Part shown: positions 38,601 to 50,600 of the stretch, piece by piece
Layout: the number at the start of each line of letters is the position of its first letter
Position numbering within the stretch: position 1 is the first letter of the stretch
DNA from: Echinococcus granulosus
Lineage: Eukaryota > Platyhelminthes > Cestoda > Cyclophyllidea > Taeniidae
Reading direction: 5' to 3'
NCBI RefSeq assembly: GCF_000524195.1
Contig: NW_020170385.1
Span: forward strand, 242,508-306,507
DNA length: 64,000 nt
The notes under the pieces: generated by a model
The model's database searches: none
Told to the model about the DNA's origin: nothing
Seen by the model: only the letters and a program-made list of their open reading frames with translations
Program-made: the position numbers and the translations under genes

Positions 38601-39888
38601 ATAACGCTTTTGCAGCAATGGGTCGAAGGAATTAGGAAGTTGTTTTTAAGTATTAGTACCAATATTATTTTTGAAATAGGTCTTAATAATCCAACTGTGA
38701 TGTAAGGTCGTTGATCTTATAGATATGAGTTCACATACTTAAGGGACAGAGTCAGTCAACGCATGCGTTAAAAACAGTCCCTTTGATAGACGAACCATAA
38801 GTAATTTTGTGTGAAGGCAATAGTTAGATGTTGAAAAAGTAATTTTGGGGCCACAAGTACTAATAGTTCTGCATATTATAATTGAGACTGTGAGAGCAAT
38901 CCAAGAGGTTGTATTTAACCGATCACATTTAGCATAAGCATTATGCAAAACTAAAGCGTAACACTTTAGAGGGCAAATAATCCTCCATCTACTTATCTTT
39001 CCGAAAGATTTTACTGTCCATCAACTGCTAACCTCTGATTCATAGTCGACAGCAATATGCTCCCGTGGCTACAAACACAGCAGAGCAAGAAAACCATTTC
39101 GCAAATACCTATTAGTCGCAACCATCCTCCCCCTCTGCCTTGTCCTACCGGCCACTACTATTAACGAACATGCCTTCAATCTGCTCTCATCGGCATATTT
39201 CAACCTCTCATCAGTCTCTCAGCCTTCGACCTTTGACGAAGCCAAAACCGAAGACGAATTCGCCAGTTTCAACATCACCACTGCGGAAGTCCTCGGAGAG
39301 TCATTGGCCGCCGTCTACCCAGGTTTCTGTCCGGATGGTGCGCGTTCCTGGTTCACCAACCTCGGAGGGCTGATCGTTTGGTTCCTTGTGCCCGCGGGCA
39401 CCATGATCACCTTTAACTCTCTCGCTCTCCTTGTGGTCTGTGTCCAAATCTGTCACCTTTCTAAGGAAGCACAGTTGCACTCCTCCCCTCAGAATGAACA
39501 GGAGCGGAAACGGCGCAAAAAGTCAAAAAACCTTGCCGGAATCTGCGCTAAACTGGCTATTATCCTCGGCGCCAGTTGGTTTGTGCAACTTTTTGCTGGA
39601 TGGTGGTCCCAACTCTTCGTAATGCGAAGAATACTGGGCCTGGTAAACAGCGCTCAGGGAGGTGTGATAGCAGTATCTATGCTTGCCAGTGTCAAGGCCA
39701 GACGAGCTCTGGCCAATGTCCTGCCTGAATGCTGCCGAGTCTTAGTTGGTCATAATTCCAGCACACAACAGTCCACGTCGAGAGAAAAAGAGAAATCTAC
39801 CTCGACCACTTCCAAGACATCGACGTCGGTGCTGCTACCGAGACGAAATCGACAGCAAATCCAAAGTATCGGAGATTCAGGCGGTTAG
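32669..39888 (+). CDS. Methuselah-like seven-helix receptor B with somatomedin-B-like N-terminus
   Basis: Paralogue of receptor A and likewise a plasma-membrane family B / Methuselah-like receptor of unknown ligand. Two exons: 32669-33820 (384 codons, donor ACG|GTAAGA) and 39046-39888 (280 codons). The signal peptide is MLGFPLLLLFTFSAWG. Residues 33-46 read CFCDYRCHDLNDCC, the Cys spacing of a somatomedin-B domain, though shorter than usual. The ectodomain shares the motif LYGNVFCAICNG (143-154) with receptor A. Helix 1 is about 268-290, helix 2 300-324, helix 3 332-357. Exon 2 holds helix 4 (YLLVATILPLCLVL), a glycosylated loop, helix 5 (GGLIVWFLVPAGTMI), helix 6 (LAIILGASWFVQLF), helix 7 (GLVNSAQGGVIAVSML) and a Ser/Thr/Lys-rich tail. 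The 5.2-kb intron sits after helix 3 in phase 0, as in receptor A. Poly(A) signal at 40137-40142. Confidence 0.8.
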
Positions 39889-40136
39889 CGAACTTACATC
39901 AGTCTATTTTCCCATGCACTCACATTTCTCACCATTAGTAATGGCTCATGATTTATTTATGTTGTGCTAACTGACAATATTCTCACTATCTGTTTCTCGT
40001 TCCCATTTCAAAGAGACTTTGAAATCAAATAATTGCAAAAATTGTCTCCTTCACATTTCCTCTGCTAATGGTAACCTAATGAAGCTGTAAGGTTTGGTCC
40101 CAGATCCTATTTATTTACAGTAAGTCATTGCGAGTT

Positions 40137-40142
40137 AATAAA
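40137..40142 (+). terminator. Poly(A) signal AATAAA, receptor B
   Basis: AATAAA about 250 bases after the receptor B stop codon, in line with a short 3' untranslated region. Confidence 0.45.
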
Positions 40143-43100
40143 TGAGGGTCTCTACATATTTCGAACTGGAAAAGGTTTACCTTTGAGAAGGAAACTGCAT
40201 AAACAAATAAATAGGCACATCTGCGGTATACCCAAAAAAGGGGGAGGATGGAACGCTTGAGCATTTATTACTATGGCTCAACTTAAGTAATTTTGAGCCT
40301 ATATATTTGACGACCACGAGTGATCAAGAGGTACGTATTCGAATCACTACGGAGCAGAAATCAGCTATACGTCAAAAGTAAACTGAACAAATGCCACGTC
40401 CTGAATTCGTAGGTACTGGCATGTCATTGACCAAAACTGTACGGCCTCTGTTTATCTTATTGGCCAAATCGTCCATCGGTAACTGGCACACAAATCAAAA
40501 TTGCAGTTTTCGTCCGGTCGGCTTACACCAACATATAAAGCTATTAGTGGCTCTGTTACTCTGCACGGCCTTCAGTAATGCTCAGTAGAATCAAGAGCAA
40601 TCTCACACGGGCAATGAGAGTTTGTATTGATAAAAAAATAAACATTGGACTTACGATTAGCAGAGTGGTAAGCAGTGTTGTGGTTAGCGGCATATATTTG
40701 TATACATTACGCTTTCCTAGCAAGGAATTTTTTGCTTGACATTACCACGTGACGCCTATTATAATGGTACATAGATTGCTCCCGCCTTGGGAATAGTGAG
40801 TTCACTTGACTTGATAAATGGATTGGCGCCTTTGTTCGTACCCGTGCATCGTTACGTCTCTTTTGTAATCGTACATGGAATCAATCACGACTTATGAGTT
40901 TTATAAGCTTAGAGACCATTGCAACAAACTTTATTTATCGTCTTATCTTCATTTCATCCAATATTAAACTCTGTAATTATCGGCGTCTGTAGAATAAAGG
41001 GGTTGATTGTGTTTTCAGAGGTCTCATCCCATTAATCATCATGGAATCCCATGGATGCTTACCATGCATTGGCGACAATGAAACGGATGTCTAATGCGTG
41101 CAGCATGAGACGGATACCTTTAAGTATCCACAGGTATTATGTGTACATACAAAACATGAAATAACTGCATTTATGTGGGTTTAGCACGACCATCCTGCGC
41201 TTTGAAGTGCTAAATGCTTAGTTAATATAAACTTCCTTTTTTTTCACAGAGTCAACTTTCTTAGCACTTGTTAATTCTAGAGTAGAGAGAAAGGGCCTTA
41301 TACTGTTCATCCTAGCATAAACTCATCTGAACGGCTAGCATCTGATGTGAATACACTGGAAAATGTACACATTTTAAAAGGACATTAATTTTAAGTTTAG
41401 TCAAACTGCAGACCCCTCTATTCCGCCACTTACTCTTATCGTCTACTTTTACAAGGATTGCTTGAATTGCCCTTTTGCGTGATTGTAATCTGCTGCTGTG
41501 CAGTGTAACTATTCTTTAAGTAATGATTGCCAATAGTAATTTACTTTCCACGTCCGTGATTGCATTGTGTTTGACTTGATGATTTTATCGGACTAACGCC
41601 CACTCACTTTTATTCACTCGTATCAGGTGAAGTCATCCTTCCTGTGTCCAGGGGACATGCAATTAATTGCATCGCGAAATCGGGCTCACATGCCTGCAAT
41701 TTCAGGTTCGCGTGAATCATTTTCGTGCATTGCAGTGGGTGCTTCAGGTGTGGTTGTGTAGCGAAATTCTGCCAAATAATTCCAGGAATGTTAACTATTC
41801 TCAACACTCGGTTTTAAATAGATAACTGGATCATTTAAAATTCATGGAATAATCTGCTTTTGTTAATTATTTGCGACTATATTAGCGTATTCTTTTGCAT
41901 TACGTCGTTTCACTGCGGAAAAAAAACTGACCTAACTCTGGGCTAACCAATCTTGTAAGCTTAAGTGGGGAGGAGCACTGAAGCGAATAAATTTCTAGCA
42001 CTGTCCAAGCTATTTTGTTTATGGACAGATTGGCTTCTAACACGACGAATGCAACAGGTGAAAACTTAATCTTTTACTCTATTTGTCATGTTGCATGGTG
42101 TGAGGCCTTTTTTTATTTCAGTTTACTAAATATACGTAAGATTTTAAGGTGTTTCTTCAATATTTCACTTGACTTCGCTGGCTCATATCTCTCCATCTAT
42201 AGTATGGGGAATTAAATGACCAAATATTTTACCTTGGAGCTTACATTTGATGCTCTTATAACTTCGTCATGTGTAACGGTAAACAACACTGCATATGAAA
42301 TTGGGTATTATTTGTAGTGTGAATCTTGGGGAAGCAGGCTGAGAAACTTCGTAAAAATTTTAGGAATTTGGTATTTCAAAAATTTGCACTAGAGTATGGG
42401 AATGCAACCACTTCAATTTCTACAGCTACTTTCTTATTTTCATATTTAAAAGTGTGAACGCCCTCATCAATGTGGTGGGCAGTGGGCACAATTTGCGTGC
42501 ATTTGTTACACACACATCCCCGAAGATGAGTGTTGCCAGTTTTTGCATCGCTTACAACTCTACTTCCGGCAATTGTGAGATTTTCTGCGTTTTTTATGGA
42601 CTTAATACTCTTTGTTGTATCTTGCTGACTGTGAATAAGTATTTAACTTCACCGTGCACACGGTCGATTGCTCTGATCAGTAGCCTAGTAATTCGTCCTA
42701 TGCTCCTCCCACAAATCAGCGCTAAATAATTTTGAGCTAGTTTTTGCGTACTGCGCTGCGTCTCACTCCTTTCACTAAAGGAAGATTGGCGTTATTTAGT
42801 ACATTTAAACACAAAATCGTGCAAAATCTCATCGTTTTGTTAGATATACTCCATATTTGTCGCCTATTTTTAATTAAAAAATTACCAAACCGAAAATCTT
42901 TCCCAGAAGGTCCTACCCCAAAGGTAAAAGTAAAAATCTCCCACTATCGAAACAGGTGGAGGTTTTTACCTTTATTCCGACCGAAATTTGTTGATAGCTT
43001 TGATATTTAGCCCTCGATATGAGTCAGTAACTTTGGCGGGAAAGGTTGTTACCTGTTAAGTAATTTACAAGAATGGGCGGGGATACAATTACTGAAAGGG

Positions 43101-44249
43101 CAATGTTCATGCAAGCACACTCTGAATGTGAAACGCCAGCTTCCTCATCCAAATTGTCGGATTGCTGTCGTGTTCTCTACGAACATAAAGGATAAACAAC
43201 CAATGCAGTCACGTCGTCACCTAATCACCTTCACACTTTGGTGACTGCACAGAGAATTACAGCCCAAACGAATATATTAATGCATCAGCATCATAACTCA
43301 AGCATGGATACGAAAGTTTAACTAAGGCATATTAGCGAATAATTGTTAGATTTTTACTATCATGTCAATCACAATTGGTTCACGAATGCCAGACAAGTGC
43401 TTCATCCCACCCCTTTGAATTTTACGCACTATTTAAAAAGCACCATTTGTATTTTTGCGCTCTAAACATGTTTTAAATGACCAAAATCTTCCGGTCTCGA
43501 GGATTTTTATACTAGAGTACGTTTTTACAGAAGCAATCATTGAGGGGGTTGTATTCACCAACATCATTTCTTTACGTAAAACTCCCCAGTGTACATAAAA
43601 ATACAGGTCTAAGAAATCAGGAGGGTGTTGAGCAAAGTCAATGAAGAAATTTGTGAGCTAATTAGCTCAATTACTATTTGTGCGCATTTTGTTTCTGCTT
43701 CCCATGTCGAATCAGTTCTGCTCCATCTCTGTTTTACCCCACCCAGTGGATCGTATGGGAAACGCGCAACAAGCCTTACATGATGCTTTTTACACACCAT
43801 TTTTCCATTTACCGCTCTCGTTCAACGAGGCATTATTGTCGAAGAAAATATAATTGACAGATCATTGTTTCGTGGATTTACTTGTTCTGAGAAAGCAGTA
43901 CATTCATCCCAGTATGATGAAAAACAGTTTTTACTGACCGCAGATCAAAAATTTATAAATATCAAGCAAACATTACCACCCATTAATTTATACTGAATGG
44001 ACATTTAAATAGAACCCATAATAAATGGAAGTTTAGATTAAGGATTTACTCTATCTGTCTTTATGAAACAAACCATATTCGCTGAATGAATGCGAAATAA
44101 CCAATCTTCAAATCATAGTTTTATAATTTTGAAGGTTTTTTTCCTTCAATAGAAATCGCATTTGCATTTAAGGACTTAGAATACATTCTGGTTGTTATTA
44201 ATAGGCAAAACTTGAACTACTCATTTGGTAAATTAAATAGAATGCCTAG

Positions 44250-44400
44250 TGTAGCGACGCGAGTCTTCCCTGAAGTCATAACATGCCTAAGCACTGGGGT
44301 GAACACATTACTAGCATACAGAAGAGTTGGGAGGCTACTGGCGTGGCCCAAAGGCCATGCCATAGGAAGGACGTAAAAGCCGAGAATGAGGTGGCCACGT
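44250..44400 (+). repeat. Decayed copy of LTR-like repeat
   Basis: Begins TGTAGCGACGCGAG, near-identical to the start of the element at 7477 read on the minus strand. It continues with GGCTACTGGCGTGGCCC and GGCCATGCC, the core shared with both 127-base units of that element. The TGGCGCC stretch has decayed to TGGCCAC. No coding sequence is nearby. Confidence 0.5.
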
Positions 44401-47039
44401 AGTTAAAATATTAAATCACTACACTAGTGTGGATATGATAATGCCTACTTTCCTTCAAATTCAAAAGGGAGTTATAAGAGTCAGTTGTACAAGATTAAGC
44501 AACTTCCACTTTTCGAAACTCAGAGCTCTTGAAATAACTCTGCAATAATAAATTGTCTAAAAATATTCATAGAATGTCTTTCCCAAGTAATGTTAATAAG
44601 CACAAAAAAGGTGGACTCAATTTTCCACCTCCCTTTCGATGCACCGGATTGCGCAATTCCAGTAAATTCATAATCCGTCCTCAAGCATATTATAAACGCC
44701 TCTTTTACTAGTTAAATGAAATGCAGTCATACAGCCACAATCAACTTCAGTGATGGAACGAAATCGTATCACCCATTATGAGGTTGTGTGGGCGTATGGG
44801 ATGGATGGCGCTGATGGCGTGGTAGGCTGCCAAAGGTGCTTCTCTTTTAAATGTTCGCGAATAGGAACTTGCCAGTTGTCCCCTACTTATAATAAATTTT
44901 TACCTTACGGAGTAGAGCAGCCATAAATTAAAAGCATTTGCCTTACAATTTTTCTGACGCCTAAAATTTCCATTGCAAAGTGATCCACCCGCTTGTATGC
45001 GGGTTGCAGAGGGTTGGTGATTTAGTAAATTGCCTTGTGCATGTCACCTTAAGAGTGATATCAATATCTCTTCACTCCTCACAAAAAATTTCCCATGTCT
45101 CTAGCACAATTTCACTACTCGGAAAATAAACACGACCAGGGTAACCAATAAGGACCTTCACAATTATGGCCATTAACCTTGCAAAATATTTCTTCAAGTC
45201 CATATTCCAATAGACCGAGAGAGAGGAAAGTGTAGGACCGAGGTTTCGATCCGGTGGATAGATGTATGTGCAAGTACACTTTCAATTAAGCCAATTACTC
45301 CAGACGGAAACTCACCGAGATGATGCTACGATTACAACAGTAGTATGAGTGATAGCTCTTTTTCGTAATATTTTAAGTCAATGACTAGATGCTGAGCAGC
45401 ACATCCATGCCATTTTTCCTATACACAATCAAATCAAGATGCTATACTTTGATCATGGGAATAATACCAGCAGTTCTCGTGATGGTTGGATCAGAAGCAC
45501 ACATGCATGAGTGGAAGTATCAGAGTGGTCAGTATTCTGTTCACAATGGTTGCCTTTTCTTATGACGCTGATCGTAATTGGCACCAGTAATAAATATTGA
45601 GGTGTTTGCTTGCTGGTTTGGCCTTTGGGCCATATAACAATTGATGAAGAAAATTAATCATTTCCCCACCTTCTCCAATCAACCATTTTTTGCAAAAAAG
45701 GAGGGTGATTTCAAAGCTTACATATTAGGGCAAAGAAGACCGGTGATTTGTAAAGAAATAAATTTGAATCTTTCATATAGGAGGCATTTCCACTTAGTAT
45801 GATTGTGTGAGAGCTTATCGGAACAGGCTTTGAAAATCGTTTTTACAAAGCAAAGTATAGCTTGTTATTTAAAATTGCCATTTCCTTGAGGATCCCACGT
45901 CTGAGTTAATTAATGGCTTAGGCATAGATGAAATAATGAATAATTTGTAGGCATAAACGGGTGTTTAAGAAAAACATGAATGCTGTCTAGGTTGCAACAT
46001 TAGCCTTAAATATTTATGCCAGATGCCTTCGCCTTGGCCACATGCACACCAACCTACTCGTTTACACATTAGGTAGGAACACATTCTCTATTTTTCATTA
46101 TTACTGCTTAATACAATGCATAATTGCAGGAACATGGAACCAGAAGTCTTTTCTCGATTTCGGTTACCAAGGCTCTCGGTTTGAGAGACATCATTTTGAG
46201 CTGTGGGTAAAAAACGCTGTGTAGATGATCAGATTTATTCATGCTTATGATGATAGCACCACATGTTTATCTGAATACGCCTTTACAGGCGGCGAAAGGA
46301 CAGACTATAACAACCTTGCAACTTAGAAAGCGTCATCAATCTCCAGGGTAGGAGAAAACCCTGAATTTATTCATCGTTTACAAAATCATACTTTGGCTCA
46401 GTGTTTGATGTCTTCCTTCATCTAGCTATTTTAATCCAAGAATGTGCTCCTTATTTGAGTACTTCCAACTTACAATAAAATAGCGCTTTCATCCGTAATT
46501 TAGTGCACATTCATTACACATTTTGCTGTACTGTATCAAATACCATGAAAACGATTAGTTTCCCATCGCTAATGTATTGGAGGTCGATTATAGAAGTAAT
46601 GGAGCGTCTAATCTTGGCAACAGTCTTAAATGTGGATTAAAAATCTAGACATAGGTCATTGGTAAATAATTAAAGGAATAGATCATGCACAGTATCGGAA
46701 GTAGGCCTCCATCACACCCTTGTAGGGCTGGGAAGTCCACAAAAATGCAGACAATCATCCTACTACCACCACTAGTATTTGTATCTTTGTGTAATAAGTT
46801 GATATTGTGCTGAACAGTGTGTTTAACAACATGGGCTGTTCGGGTCACCCAGATTGTAATTCCACTCTGTGGTATGAACTTTGGACCATGCTAGGAGCCT
46901 ATAAAATCCTCCACATATTAGCAATACATGTTTTACTGAAGTATTTTGGCTTAGCACAACTTTAGGCAAGACTCGAGTCGATACGGGTATGCATGCATAT
47001 AGGCCATAATGCGTTGGTTTTTTGCTTAGCTCTCAGTTT

Positions 47040-47200
47040 TAGTAGTGACCATTTTGGGCTTCCAACATTGCAAATGAGCTGGCATTTAAGCCGTGTCAAT
47101 AGTCTCAAGTTCTACTGCATGTTGAACACATAATTATATTCATATTCTGCCCCAGCATTACGTCTTCTCTCGTCTTCAGAGAAGTCTTGGGGAGGTAAAT
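47040..47200 (-). repeat. Decayed copy of LTR-like repeat
   Basis: On the plus strand the end reads CATATTCTGCCCCAGCATT then CGTCTTC and GAAGTCTTGGGGAG, matching TATATTCTGCCCAAGTATT, CGTCTTA and GGGAGTCTCGGGA at 7422-7470. The part before it matches the GCTGG...GCCAATAG core less well. The orientation is the same as at 7477. Confidence 0.45.
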
Positions 47201-47658
47201 ATACAACTTATGATTGCATTTTATTACTCCATCGTAAGCCCTCCTTGTACGCATTCACATTCGGCAATTCACATCAGCTGTATTATTAGAAATAGGTGGA
47301 GTTGCTAAGTAAATAATTAAATGCAAGGTGTTTCTGACCATTCACAATTTTTTATGTTTTGAGTGCTGTCCAGGAATTTTACAGCTTGTGTAATATTGCT
47401 GATTTTTAAAGCACTTGCCAATGCTTTATAGCTAGGCTTAATATTGATAAATATCTATGTGCCTTTATATAAAACTGGCTAGATTATTTGTCTTCCAATG
47501 AAAAAAGAATAAATGAATGACCTTGGAAGGCACCACGAATATTTGAATTAGCCTCAGTGTGGAGTTTTTGTGATATCGAGATACTGCCTGGTTGGTTTGG
47601 TGCTGTTGGATGCCAGGATCAAAAAATCTATTAGCAGTCTAATATTCACTATAGAACA

Positions 47659-50600
47659 ATGAATCTAATATCCGACGTGAAGAAAGATCCAATTTGCGTA
47701 GAACCTCATGTATCTGATATGAGTTTGAAAGGCCGACCGGTTTCGAAGTTATCCGATAAATCGAATCAGGTAAAACCCATTGGTAATAATTAAGTAGGCA
47801 CCTAAAAAACGTCATATCCTCGATAGCCCTTTTTTCGACAAAGGTAACCTACTTCAATTCTCTTGCAAACTAGCCATTTTCAATTTTCCGTAAAGCGCTT
47901 ATGATTTTTTTTTCTAGAAAATGCTTATTGTGGAGGACGTCCTCACAACTATTCATCAGAATTGATTCCTGTTGGTTGCAAATTGTCCGCTCGTACCGAA
48001 TCCGAATCCAACCGTTTGGACAGCTCTAAGTGCGCAAAGGGAGACACTGATATTTTGAAGCCCAAAAATTCCACACCTCATTCTTTCACAGTTTCATCCT
48101 CAAAATCTAGCTTTAAAGTGGTCCCTTTAAATAACAAAGACGGTGCATCATCCTACTCTTCATCGATAAACTCATGCAATGCCTCATCTTCCAGACAAAA
48201 ACCTGTGGTAATTTCTTATCCCGGTGTTATTCTGCCTTTTGAAATGGTGTGATCATGATGGCTTAACTATACATCACGTTATATGTAGAGATATTTTAAC
48301 AGATCTATTGTTCCTACAGCAAAGTTTGTTACGCTTCAGATTGCATTTGATGTTGTCAGGGCGATTTTCGCTGAAAGATCCAGTCTTGAATCCATATTCT
48401 CTGAATTGAGGTTCTCCGACCATCCTTGCACTGAAGGCTGCTTTCCCAATATGGACTATTTTCTTCGAATAATAGCTCACGAACGCCTTCAAGAGGATAA
48501 GGTTTTCTTACCAGTTTACATTTTCTCTTTGTTAAACTTTAGTAGTTCTACTCTATGCATTCTTAGTCTATCTGTCAGTTACTTTATGACAACAACGTTT
48601 ATTTAACGATTTTACTAGTAGAATTTTTAACCATTATCACCTCAAAATGAGTTTTGGTGTTAAATCATAGCTGAGGAGTACTAATGAGTTATGCTTATTG
48701 TCGGATCGAAAAGTAATGTATTCCCTATCTGCGTCAATGCTCCTGCTGGTCAAATCACAAATACCCATGCCACTGCCTGTACCCTTGTTCCACCATAGTT
48801 TGTTGTCCATTTTCCCATTATTTGCCACTTCATTTTTGCTTCGCAGTCGCGGTTTTATGACTGTGCTGTGCTAGTAGTTTTGTCGTAGTTGTTCCGATTT
48901 TCTTTGTACGAAGAACCTAGAATGCATTTTGTTCGTACCACCATATATTTTTAACCTTCTACTAAAATGTGGTAATTTCTAGCAGATCGCGGCTCAGACA
49001 AATCGATAAATACTTTTTGTAGGCCTAGCTACCACATTATGCATCAGAATGTTTCACGTTCTTTTCATTTTCTGCTTACGGTCTCTTCTGCTCATTCAAC
49101 TTCACCGCTCAATTTTTTTTTGTATTTGTGTTGTTTCAGGCATGTTTTCAGATTAGAGACTTTTTGAGCCGTCAGAGCCACCAGATCACGTCTGACATGC
49201 TCGTCACCTTGGCAGACTGGATGGTGGAGATTCAGGAAAGCTTTGCTCTCTCTAGCAGCTCTCTTCACCTAGCCTGGGGCCTCCTCTACGCCTTCTTCGA
49301 TAACGCTGGCCGCATACAAAGGTACTCTACCAGTGGTTTTTGAGGTTTTATTTCCGTTCTTTTAAGGCGTTCATTTAATGGATTTCTCTTGCTTTGTAGC
49401 TGTTTCACTAAGATCGAACGGTATATTTCCTTCGTCTCATTCCCCAGTGGCATTCATTAGTAACAAATTGTTCTGTTTTTTTAACTTTAGATCTGTTTTT
49501 AGGCATTTTTTTCTGAAGTTGACATACTAATAATTGCCTGGTAAAAATGCAAATTACGACAAAGTCAATTAACTTTATTGCATTGAATAGGCTGTTCTTA
49601 TTTTCATCTCCAAACAAGACGAGTCTTTGAGTACGTCTCCCATATTTTTTTTCTGCAAAAAATTGCGAAAATGCTATTGCAAAATCTCATCTGTGGATTT
49701 CGACAAGTCCTGTCAACAGTCACAAAGGGATTTCTTTTGTGCATATTATCTACTTTTTTTTAGCCCTCTGAATTTCCCAATAAATACATTTCGTAAGCCA
49801 CAAAAATACCGATGCAGATACAAATGGTAGTGCAGAATCTAGTGCATGCTCTGAAGACAAGCACGACTCCGATTTTGAAAAGTTCTGTAGGTACTCCGTG
49901 TTAGTAGGATTTTCGATTCGCTGTACTTTCTTTCACTCCCACCCATACCAGTACTCAGTCGTATTCCTCTCTCATGTCCTTTCTAGGAGCGCAACTTTTT
50001 TTTCCTTTTTGTAGAACTGAAGTCCAATTGTACGCGAGTGTGGCTTTTGTGGTAGCGTGTAAACTGGAGGAGTTGGACTCGCCTGAAATTGAGGACTTCG
50101 TCTACCTGACGAACAATGCCTACTCGCACGAACAGTTGGTTATTGCTGAGCAGGAACTCCTAACATCTATTGACTTCAAACTACACCGTCCGAATCCCTT
50201 CTTCTTTCTGCGATACTTCTATCGGGTTAGCTGCAAAATGGCCCATCACACCTGATCGCGTTTGACTTGCCTTTTCCACATGACAACTTGTTCAAAAAAG
50301 TGGTGTCAAGTTTGCATTCATTGTTTTGATTTTCCGATAAATCAATGTGAACGCATGGCCGAACGTCAAGCCGGTTTGTAAGTCTCCTGATTGCCGATGT
50401 AAAGTGGCGTAAGACGCCGTGCTCTTTGATACAGCGCTTAGCCCCGTTTTAAAGGCGGATGCGATGAGTCAGCACAGTGGACTATTTTTGGACAACTTTT
50501 TCAAGCCCGTGTAAAGTCACAGCACCCTTTAGTTGTTTCTGCTTTTTGACTTAGTTTAAGTACTGAGTTTGTTTTCCATTTGCTGTGCTTGCAGGAGAAC

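Larger units (their letters stand above)
39889..47658. other. Gene-poor intergenic region
   Basis: About 7.8 kb of AT-rich DNA with no recognised gene. It contains a poly(A) signal for receptor B (40137-40142) and two decayed copies of the LTR-like repeat (44250-44400 and 47040-47200). Open stretches such as 42454-42729 start with GTG or TTG, and I see no domain or splice support in them. Confidence 0.55.

Noticed and set aside
42454..42729. Open frame of 91 codons
   Set aside because: GTG start, no domain, no neighbouring exon with matching phase.
45600..45660. Fourth copy of the LTR-like repeat (GCTGGTTTGGCCTTTGGGCCAT)
   Set aside because: Only about 25 bases resemble the core and the flanks do not match; too short to call.
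48224..48409. Alternative frame across cyclin exon 3
   Set aside because: Ends in a stop within the exon; the other frame continues in phase into the conserved cyclin box.
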